DNA of 5,259 nucleotides from Ardenticatenales bacterium (GTDB taxonomy: Bacteria > Chloroflexota > Anaerolineae > Ardenticatenales > Ardenticatenaceae): assembly GCA_013812995.1 (NCBI GenBank), contig JACCSL010000446.1, positions 1 through 5,259 of the forward strand, given 5' to 3'. The translations under genes and the position numbers were made by a program. Below the pieces are notes generated by a model. That model was not told the DNA's origin. It did not search any database and saw only the letters and a list, made by a program, of their open reading frames with translations. Below are positions 1 to 5,259 of the stretch, piece after piece; within the stretch, counting starts at the first letter, position 1, and each line of letters opens with the position of its first letter.

Positions 1-823
1 GGACCTGCACCAGGCACAACGCAAAGTCACGCGGCGACCCGGCGCGGTCCAGCCGCTGGTGCAGGCGCGGGTCCGCATGGTAGAACGCCTCGTAAAGCAG
101 GGCCTCGCGCTGCGGGGCGCTTATATAGCGGTCGGCCAGCAGGTCAACCAGGGTGGCACGCGCGGCAGGCATCAGGCGGCGCGCGCGGGGCACCGGTCCC
201 TGGTAGCCCGCAGGCACCGCCTCGGGGACGCTTCTGCCCAGCCAGGGCGCTTCTGGGACATCTTCCCATGCCAGCAGCCCTGGTATCTCCAGGTCAGCCA
301 GCGGCAGGGCCAGGCGACCCATCTCGAAAGCTCCCTGCCAGCTTCCGCGCGGTAGGGCGTGGTAGAAGGCCGTGGCAAGGGCCAGCGCCGCGTCATCTGC
401 CAGCGCGTCTGTCATGCCTATCACGAGCCCCACATGCGGCGCACTCGCCGCTGCCGCCGCCTGCGAGTGGCAGGCGTTGAGGAAGATGGCGTAGGGTGCG
501 CTGTAGTGCGCACGGAGCGTCTGGAAGAGCCGACCGAGGGCCTCGGGCACGAGCGGCTCCATCTCGCCCGCTGGACCCTCCAGCAGCAACGCCCCCTCCC
601 GCGCGTCCCCATGCCCGGCAAAGTGGAACAGGTGGGGATGGTGCTCGCTGAAGGCTTCGTACAGCTCTTTGATGCTGGCGGCCCTCACGGGGATCACCTC
701 GAAGGGCGCGGGCAAGAGGCGCTTGATGCGCTCGTGCTCCTCCTGGAAGCGGATATGCTCGCTTCCGTGGGGGCGCGCGCTCACAAAAAGCAGCTTGATG
801 GGGGTGTTGGGAAAATCGGTCAT
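1..823 (-). CDS. CHAT-domain (caspase-like) cysteine protease with a C-terminal effector-associated-type domain, 3' end beyond the window
   Basis: The visible 274 codons start at ATG 823 and stay open to the left edge, so the C-terminus is missing. Residues 8-170 form a CHAT domain. The first strand is IKLLFVSARP (9-18), typical of the family. FHFAGHG (66-72) supplies the catalytic His71 (codon 611-613). IFLNACHS (113-120) supplies the nucleophile Cys118 (codon 470-472). VIGMTDALADDAALALATAFYHAL (134-157, written here only as a landmark) is the usual strand-helix after the Cys. A Pro/Gly-rich linker (171-216) leads to a helical segment from 217, with LVDLLADRY and GSPRDFALCLVQV, which looks like a death-like effector-associated domain; this part is inference. 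CHAT enzymes are cytoplasmic proteases that cut partner proteins in abortive or immune responses. ATG 823 has GGA 8 bases upstream and AAAGG closer in. An in-frame stop lies at 857-859. An in-frame TTG at 844 lacks a ribosome site. No signal peptide is seen. The substrate is unknown. Confidence 0.88.
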   Translation of the reverse strand, partial: MTDFPNTPIKLLFVSARPHGSEHIRFQEEHERIKRLLPAPFEVIPVRAASIKELYEAFSEHHPHLFHFAGHGDAREGALLLEGPAGEMEPLVPEALGRLFQTLRAHYSAPYAIFLNACHSQAAAAASAPHVGLVIGMTDALADDAALALATAFYHALPRGSWQGAFEMGRLALPLADLEIPGLLAWEDVPEAPWLGRSVPEAVPAGYQGPVPRARRLMPAARATLVDLLADRYISAPQREALLYEAFYHADPRLHQRLDRAGSPRDFALCLVQV

Positions 824-1070
824 GCCCTTTGTCCAATCACTCAAACGAATGTTGTTTCAACATTTCCCGGAGGATCACTGGTGCTCCCTCTAATGGGCCG
901 ACCACACAAAGCCACATGAGGCCAGGGGAAGGGTTGTCTAGCTGGCCCTCTGGACCGCCGCTGGATCAATGCTCTGCTCCCACCCTGGTCCATCATTGCG
1001 ATACTTTGCTCGCCTCCGCCCTTCCCCACAGAAAGCTGCCTCGGCGAGTTACCCTGAAAGAGAGTGACCC
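824..1070. other. Intergenic gap between the surface-protein gene and the CHAT gene
   Basis: About 250 bases without a credible gene. The short frames crossing it have no homology I recognise and no ribosome-binding site. It contains the 848-864 inverted repeat described separately. It also holds a looser one, GGCCAG 920-925 against CTGGCC 942-947, with a 16-base loop and no T-run after it on either strand, so it is not a convincing intrinsic terminator. I could not find a well-matched -35/-10 pair for the CHAT gene. The length of the gap still suggests that this gene is transcribed on its own. Confidence 0.5.
848..864 (-). promoter_or_regulatory. Perfect 17-base inverted repeat upstream of the CHAT gene, candidate operator
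   Basis: On the minus strand it reads AATGTTGAAACAACATT: two 7-base arms around AAA. It ends 24 bases before the CHAT start codon, where a repressor site or a 5'-leader hairpin would act. It contains TTGAAA, which could serve as a -35, but no good -10 follows at the right distance. The repeat is seen directly; the operator role is inferred from position and symmetry only. Confidence 0.35.
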
Positions 1071-3479
1071 CTATTCGTGCAACAAAGGTAGGTAGAGGGT
1101 AAAGGAAGGGCCTACAGGAACAGCCGGTAACGCCACCCGCTCGCGCGGGGCCTCGCCGGGTGCGCTCAAGGGAACGCCTCGGCCTCGTTGGGGTACCCAT
1201 GCTCTCGACCTTTCAGCCAGGGGGCTATCTGGCACCATCTCCAGTCGATAGGTGGCGCGGGTAAAGCCCTCTACCTCCATCTGCCAGATCCCACTCGTCT
1301 CGGCGCTGAAACGCACCTCTTCGGTGGCACCACTCGTCTCGCTACGCCCTTGCTCCGTTCCGTCCGGCTTCCAGACAAGAAGATCGGCATCGCCGCTGAG
1401 GGAGGTCACGCGCACGAGGAAACTATCTCCAGCAGGAAAAAACTCGCGATAGAGATGAATCTCGCCCTGGGCGACCTCTGCCTCGTCGGGGAGATAGGTC
1501 ACGAACTGGGTGCCCGGACGCGGCGAGATGTTCCCGGCTTCATCGGCGGCCCAGACTTGCAGGTAGTGAGTCCCCGCTGTGGGGCGGATGGCCCAAGGAT
1601 ACTGATCAGATGCCTCGTCGTAGGGTAACCACTCGCTTCTGCCTACCTCCATCCAGTCGTTGGCACTTTGCACGAACTCATACTCGATGAAGAGCAAGCG
1701 AGCCACCCCGACGCCCCCTGGGTTGTCGCGGGCGCTGGTGTGCAAAAAGAGCTGCGGGCTGCTTGTGGTAAGCGTATCCCTGGAGGTAGAGAACCCCTCC
1801 ACCTGCGGGGCTATATCATCCTGGCTGGGGGGCAGGACGGTGAGGGTCCGGCTTATCACGTTGTGCGCCTCGTCACTCTCCGCCACCAGGTGCTCCGGGT
1901 CAAGGACGGCATAGAGCGTATAGGTGCCTGCCTGGAGGGTCGGTAGGCCGCTCACGGGGCGGGTGCTCTGGCTGTCATTCGGCAGCAACGTTGTAACCTC
2001 TCCTGCTCCGATCAGGGATCCTCCTGCTGCCGGGTCACCGAGATAGAAGCGAACCGATACGGTATCAAGGGCGTCCTGTCCCCCGCGTCGGCGCACCGTC
2101 AGCCCCAGGGTTGCGCTGGAGGTATCTCCTGCCCGCAGGGTCGCCGGGTCCAGCCAGAAATCCTGCGCTGTCGCGTACAGATCATCGCTACTGGCAGCCA
2201 GAACCTGGTAGGCATCGGGGAGCAGGGTACTGCTTCCCTGGGAGGTGTTGATTTTAAGGGAGTAGGGACCCGGTGCGAGTCCGGGCGGCACCACCGCGCG
2301 CGCCTGGGTACTACTGATAAAGACGACGCCCTCCAGGGGAAGCGCCTGTTCTCCCACCAGCAGCGCTGTCATACCCGGCGCAAAATTGCTCCCGGCAAGG
2401 TCCACCACCACAGGAACGTTGCTCATGCCGCGCACGGGACTCATCCCGGCGACCAGTGGGGGCAGCGGCGCGACCACGGTAAACGCACGAAGTAGCACCC
2501 CCTGCGTCCCGTCCGGGTTTTGTACAGTCAGGGGATAGGTACCAGAGGGTAGTCCGGCAGGAATACTGGCCTGTAATTGTGTGGCATTCTCTACCACTAC
2601 CTCCTCCAGTGGGAGGGTGTCCAGCCAGACAAGGGCACCGCCCTGGAAACCCGTTCCGACGACCGTGACCCGCGTCCTGTCACTGTTGAGCCCGCTAGCG
2701 GGTAAGAGGGTCATGATCTGTGGCGTCGGGAGGGGTGGCCTCGTCGCGGTCGGTGAGGGCGGTGGTGTCCCGGTCACGGTCCGGGTTGGAGTGTTCGTGG
2801 GAAAGCGCGTCAGCGTCGGATGAAGGGTCGCCGTGGCGATGACGCCTGGCGTGGGTGTTGGGGGGCAGGTCGGTGTACTGGTTGCGGTTGGCGTCCTTGA
2901 TGCCGTGGAAGTCACCGTCGCCGTGCGCGTAGCCGTTCCGGTCGCCGTGGAGGTGGGAGTGATAAACCACCCTCTCTGGGCCACCAGGCCGGGATCACAA
3001 GGCCCGCGCGTCGCAGTCGGCGTCTCGGTGGGAGTGGGTGTGGGGGTGCAGGTGGGAGTCGCAATAACAGTCGGCGTCCCGGTTGCCGTTAGAAGCACAC
3101 CCCGACCCGTCTGGGCCACCAAGCCGGGCTCGCAAGGTCCATGTGTCGCAGTCGGCGACTGGGTGGGAGTGGGGGTTGGCGTGCAGGTTGGGCTCGCAAC
3201 AACAGTTGGCGTCCCGGTTGGCGTGGCGACCCTGGACTGCCCCGCCTGGACCACCTGGCCGGGCTCGCATGGCCCCTGTGTCGGAGTTGATGTCTCAGTG
3301 GGGCCACTCGGTGTCTCACTGGAGGTGGCAGTTGGGGTCGCTGAGGAAGTAATAGATGGGGTTGGAGTAATCAGGCTTATGCCCGCTGATACGATCCCGC
3401 CAGAGCGCAGGAACACGAGCGGTGCCAGAAGCAGGCTAATACCCAGAACGATCATTCTAAGCCAGCGAAGGTGCAGCAT
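1071..3479 (-). CDS. Secreted stalked surface protein: Thr/Pro repeats, two TIG domains, CARDB domain, Ig-like and PPC-like domains
   Basis: 802 residues, stop TAG. A signal peptide fits: basic MLHLRWLR, hydrophobic core to about 24, likely cut after VSA (32). Residues 36-252 are a Thr/Pro/Ser stalk with three Cys-bearing repeats. Then come two IPT/TIG-like domains (about 253-336 and 337-430; VVGTGFQGG and LAGSNFAPG are the hallmark turns), a CARDB domain (431-551; GTYTLYAVLDPEHLVAESDE is the characteristic end), an Ig-like domain (552-664; YLQVWAADEAGN) and a PPC-like domain (665-750; GDADLLVWKPDG). A low-complexity tail ends in YLPLLHE. No catalytic domain is present. Such modules hold or display proteins at the cell surface, so adhesion or ligand binding is inferred. 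ATG 3479 is chosen because GAGGA lies 10 bases before it and it leaves a 35-base leader after the predicted promoter. ATG 3503 (810 residues, AGG 8 bases upstream) is possible, but its ribosome site would sit at the very 5' end of the mRNA. Confidence 0.9.
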   Translation of the reverse strand: MLHLRWLRMIVLGISLLLAPLVFLRSGGIVSAGISLITPTPSITSSATPTATSSETPSGPTETSTPTQGPCEPGQVVQAGQSRVATPTGTPTVVASPTCTPTPTPTQSPTATHGPCEPGLVAQTGRGVLLTATGTPTVIATPTCTPTPTPTETPTATRGPCDPGLVAQRGWFITPTSTATGTATRTATVTSTASRTPTATSTPTCPPTPTPGVIATATLHPTLTRFPTNTPTRTVTGTPPPSPTATRPPLPTPQIMTLLPASGLNSDRTRVTVVGTGFQGGALVWLDTLPLEEVVVENATQLQASIPAGLPSGTYPLTVQNPDGTQGVLLRAFTVVAPLPPLVAGMSPVRGMSNVPVVVDLAGSNFAPGMTALLVGEQALPLEGVVFISSTQARAVVPPGLAPGPYSLKINTSQGSSTLLPDAYQVLAASSDDLYATAQDFWLDPATLRAGDTSSATLGLTVRRRGGQDALDTVSVRFYLGDPAAGGSLIGAGEVTTLLPNDSQSTRPVSGLPTLQAGTYTLYAVLDPEHLVAESDEAHNVISRTLTVLPPSQDDIAPQVEGFSTSRDTLTTSSPQLFLHTSARDNPGGVGVARLLFIEYEFVQSANDWMEVGRSEWLPYDEASDQYPWAIRPTAGTHYLQVWAADEAGNISPRPGTQFVTYLPDEAEVAQGEIHLYREFFPAGDSFLVRVTSLSGDADLLVWKPDGTEQGRSETSGATEEVRFSAETSGIWQMEVEGFTRATYRLEMVPDSPLAERSRAWVPQRGRGVPLSAPGEAPRERVALPAVPVGPSFTLYLPLLHE
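2847..3275 (-). repeat. Tandem 45-residue (135-bp) repeats in the Thr/Pro stalk, each with two cysteines
   Basis: Unit 1 is 3275-3141 and unit 2 is 3140-3006; both are exactly 135 bp and plainly alike in DNA as well as protein. Each starts GPCEPG, continues through GTPTV and PTCTPTPTPT, and ends PTAT. Unit 3 (3005 to about 2847) starts GPCDPGLVAQ, but its middle is 16 residues longer before the matching CPPTPTP. The units arose by in-frame duplication. The flanking stalk (3360-3276 and 2846-2720) is plain Thr/Pro low complexity without cysteine. Confidence 0.85.
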
Positions 3480-3521
3480 TATCTGTTTATCCTCAAGGAG
3501 CATAAGTTGAACCTGGCAGGA

Positions 3522-3551
3522 ACCATAGCAGCGCTATGAAACGTCTGTCAA
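3522..3551 (-). promoter_or_regulatory. Sigma70-type promoter of the surface-protein gene
   Basis: On the minus strand a perfect -35, TTGACA (3551-3546), is followed after 18 bp by TATGGT (3527-3522). This -10 matches four of six consensus bases and is preceded by TGC, which makes an extended -10. The expected transcription start is near 3515. That would give a leader of about 35 bases to ATG 3479 but only about 11 to ATG 3503. The match is seen in sequence; activity is inferred. Confidence 0.55.
3524..3538 (-). promoter_or_regulatory. Inverted repeat overlapping the promoter, candidate operator
   Basis: The minus strand reads CATAGCGCTGCTATG, two perfect 6-base arms around a 3-base centre. 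It covers the downstream half of the promoter spacer and most of the -10. A protein bound here would block RNA polymerase. It has no T-run after it, so it is not a terminator for the upstream gene. The arms are short enough that chance is a real alternative. Confidence 0.35.
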
Positions 3552-3650
3552 TGGCTGTGATTCATTGGGTGACCCCAGTGCGGCCTAAATATTGCCAATA
3601 CTCTGCACCTGGACACCTTCAGCAGCCTGCTTTGAATATTCAGGAGCCGA

Positions 3651-5259
3651 TCAGCCCTCCCACGTTGCGTGGCCCAGCGGCGCACTGTTCAGCGTCTCGC
3701 GCAGGTGCCGCCACGCCATGCGCCGTCCCATATCCGGCTCGTGCTGCTGGCCGCCCAGTGCGGCGGGTACCCGGTCCAGGTAGAAGTCAGGCGTGGGCAG
3801 CTCGATGTCGGTAAACAGACGATCAAACCAGGTGCTCCCAGTGCCCTCCGCCGCAGGCCAGGGTCGCAGCGGCGCACGGGCGGTATCCGGCTCGGCGGCA
3901 GGGCTGGCCGCGCGCGGCGCTGCCGGGGGCATCTCGATGGCCTGCACCACATGGCGCGTGGCGAGGGCCTCCATGCGCTCGACGAGCGCGGTCAACACCT
4001 GAGTGGTCGCCGTACCCCCCTCTGTTGCGGTTGGGGCTGGAGCCGCCTGGGACGTAGCCTGGGGCACAGATGCGGCCTGTTGGACCAGCGTCGCCACGGA
4101 CGCAAGCATCTCCTGGAGCGAGCCCATCGCGCCTTCCATCTTCGCGAAGATGCTCTCCAGGGCAGGCGGCGTCTCGACGGAGACATTGACCTGACTGACC
4201 TGCGCGGTGCTGGCCTGCGCCTCGACGCGCTCGACCGTCACCTGCGCGGTCCCAATCGTGGCCTGCGTGGCCTCAGCGGCGACATTCTCGACGATGGTGT
4301 TGGCAACCACATTCACCGTCGCGCCACTGGCCGTAGGGCGGGCCGCTGGTGCAGCACCGGCTGCCGGCGCGCTCGCCTCGGTCGCTTTGGCCTGGTGCAG
4401 GACCGGCCCCCCACGCAGCCGGGCCAGCAGGGCCGACGCCCGACTCGCAGGTGCGGTCTCGGCCTGACAGCGCCCACAGCTCTCCCCTTCCTGGGCGACA
4501 AACGGACCCTGGCACAACGCACAGCGCGCCTGGCCGCTCGCCTCCAGGATGGCGGTCGCGGCTTCCAGCGCCCAGACCTGGCCGGGAGCCGCCACATGAT
4601 CGGAGCGGTCGGCCAGCAGGTCATTGGCTGCCTCGACCTGGGTACTCCACCGCGCGGGCTCGTCGCCTGCCTGATAGGCATTCACTGCCGCGAGCAGACT
4701 TGGATGCTCCCGGATCTCGGCGGCCACCGCGTCCGGGGTAGAACGCGCGTCCGCCGTTGGCTCCTCGGCCTGAAGCTGCGCGCCCAGCGTGACCGTATCC
4801 CCCGCTGTCAGCAGCGAGCCGAAGAGCAGCGCCTCGGCCCCCTCCATTGCTGCCAGGGGCGAGCCCCCACTGCGCGAGGCCGCCAGGTCCACCGCAAACG
4901 CCTGCGCATAAGGATTTCCGCTCGGATGCAGCGCGTGATAGGCCAGGAGCGCCGCCACATTGGCCGACGACGCATTGGGGGTCCCCGCCGCATCCCCGGC
5001 GCTGCTGGTACGCGGATCATAGACGGCCACCTGCGTCCCCGCTGCATCGGTCACGGCTACACGCCCATCCGGGTACTCGGCCACCTGCCCGTCCCGTAAG
5101 AGACCCACCGCCCCCAGCAGCGTCCGGCCCACCCGCACGCCGCGCTCGTCCCGCCAGGGCCACCCCAGTCCCATGCGGCGCGCGGTGGAGTGGTGCTCCT
5201 CACCCGCCAGGGCGTCGCCGCGCTCATGGCGGCGGAACTGCTGGCCGAAGCCCGCCTCG
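3651..5259 (-). CDS. Uncharacterised zinc-ribbon protein with Ala/Thr/Val-rich linker, 5' end beyond the window
   Basis: The frame is open from the right edge to TGA at 3653-3651, so the N-terminus is missing. ATG 5174 is in frame but has no ribosome site at a usable distance, and 28 sense codons with G/C third positions precede it, so I treat it as internal. Counting from that Met: 1-215 is a probably folded Ala-rich region of no family I recognise (opening GLLRDGQVAEYPDGRVAV, then helices). 218-236 is a CX2CX11CX2C zinc ribbon. 241-283 is an Ala/Pro linker. 284-335 has alternating Val/Thr (beta-type). 338-370 and 389-413 are amphipathic helices that could form coiled coils. 415-445 is a Pro/Ala linker. 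448-507 is a compact end rich in aromatic and charged residues (WFDRLFTDIELPTPDFYLD). No signal peptide or membrane segment is visible, so a cytoplasmic scaffold or adaptor is possible, but no function is assigned. The next gene starts about 170 bases downstream with its own promoter. Confidence 0.82.
   Translation of the reverse strand, partial: EAGFGQQFRRHERGDALAGEEHHSTARRMGLGWPWRDERGVRVGRTLLGAVGLLRDGQVAEYPDGRVAVTDAAGTQVAVYDPRTSSAGDAAGTPNASSANVAALLAYHALHPSGNPYAQAFAVDLAASRSGGSPLAAMEGAEALLFGSLLTAGDTVTLGAQLQAEEPTADARSTPDAVAAEIREHPSLLAAVNAYQAGDEPARWSTQVEAANDLLADRSDHVAAPGQVWALEAATAILEASGQARCALCQGPFVAQEGESCGRCQAETAPASRASALLARLRGGPVLHQAKATEASAPAAGAAPAARPTASGATVNVVANTIVENVAAEATQATIGTAQVTVERVEAQASTAQVSQVNVSVETPPALESIFAKMEGAMGSLQEMLASVATLVQQAASVPQATSQAAPAPTATEGGTATTQVLTALVERMEALATRHVVQAIEMPPAAPRAASPAAEPDTARAPLRPWPAAEGTGSTWFDRLFTDIELPTPDFYLDRVPAALGGQQHEPDMGRRMAWRHLRETLNSAPLGHATWEG
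4467..4523 (-). other. Zinc-ribbon motif coding segment
   Basis: It encodes CALC, eleven residues, then CGRC (Cys218, 221, 233 and 236 counted from Met 5174). These are the only cysteines I see in the visible part of the protein. The two CX2C knuckles at this spacing are the classic four-cysteine zinc-binding ribbon. Metal binding is inferred from the motif. Confidence 0.75.

Noticed and set aside
393..836. A 147-codon minus-strand frame overlapping the CHAT gene
   Set aside because: It starts at TTG and gives an Arg/Pro-rich product. The overlapping frame from ATG 823 contains the CHAT motifs.
359..919. A 186-codon plus-strand frame antisense to the CHAT gene
   Set aside because: It has no recognisable domain or ribosome site, and the opposite strand clearly codes for the protease.
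920..947. Inverted repeat GGCCAG/CTGGCC as terminator of the surface-protein gene
   Set aside because: The stem is only six bases with a 16-base loop, and no T-run follows on either strand.
2847..3275. Possible CRISPR array or non-coding tandem repeat
   Set aside because: The period is 135 bp, the whole unit is repeated without unique spacers, and the reading frame is kept throughout.
2833..3510. A 225-codon plus-strand frame encoding Val/Gly repeats
   Set aside because: It is the complement of the Thr/Pro stalk repeats. Its elastin-like look comes only from reading those repeats backwards.
3590..3600. Short palindrome TATTGCCAATA, with GAATATTC nearby at 3633-3640
   Set aside because: The arms are only four or five bases, placed upstream of the predicted promoter. 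They are too short to separate from chance.
3669..5099. A 476-codon open frame on the plus strand covering most of the zinc-ribbon gene
   Set aside because: Its product is Arg/Gly/His-rich without domain-like structure, while the minus-strand frame encodes a zinc ribbon and ordered segments. It is an antisense shadow caused by high GC.
5172..5174. ATG as the true start of the zinc-ribbon gene
   Set aside because: The nearest purine-rich GAGGAG lies about 20 bases upstream, too far for a ribosome site, and the frame stays open to the edge. An internal methionine is more likely.
5190..5259. Plus-strand frame at the right edge giving VVLLTRQGVAAL and MAAELLAEARL, which looks protein-like
   Set aside because: The minus-strand frame is continuous here with the downstream gene and has G/C third positions in nearly every codon. 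Seventy bases are too few to support a divergent gene, but the neighbouring sequence could reopen this.

Overview
This GC-rich window carries three protein-coding genes, all on the minus strand. Two of them run off the window edges. I found no RNA gene, mobile element or CRISPR array. The organism is probably a Chloroflexota bacterium (Chloroflexia or Ktedonobacteria type). The basis is a large secreted protein with a long Thr-Pro stalk, TIG, CARDB and PPC-like domains and a C-terminal YLPLL tail, next to a CHAT protease gene. This assignment rests on architecture I recognise, not on a marker gene, so it is moderate at best.

Layout in the direction of transcription, from high to low coordinates. 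(1) 5259-3651: the C-terminal 535 codons of an unrecognised protein. It has a central four-cysteine zinc ribbon, an Ala/Thr/Val-rich region with alternating hydrophobic residues, two short helical or coiled-coil stretches and a conserved-looking acidic/aromatic C-terminus. (2) 3650-3504: a gap of about 150 bases holding a good sigma70-type promoter (TTGACA, 18 bp, extended -10 TGCTATGGT) whose spacer and -10 are overlapped by a perfect inverted repeat. (3) 3479-1071: an exported, stalked, multi-domain surface protein of about 802 residues. (4) 1070-824: a non-coding gap of about 250 bases with a 17-base perfect inverted repeat just before the next gene. (5) 823-1: the N-terminal 274 codons of a CHAT-domain (caspase-like) protease. 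It carries the His and Cys of the catalytic dyad and then a small helical C-terminal segment that resembles the effector-associated (death-like adaptor) domains of bacterial conflict systems.

The gaps, and the promoter in front of the middle gene, suggest three separately transcribed genes rather than one operon. The CHAT gene is the strongest candidate for part of a programmed-death or immunity system. Its partner, if any, would lie to the left of the window. Nothing in the sequence directly ties the surface protein or the zinc-ribbon protein to it.
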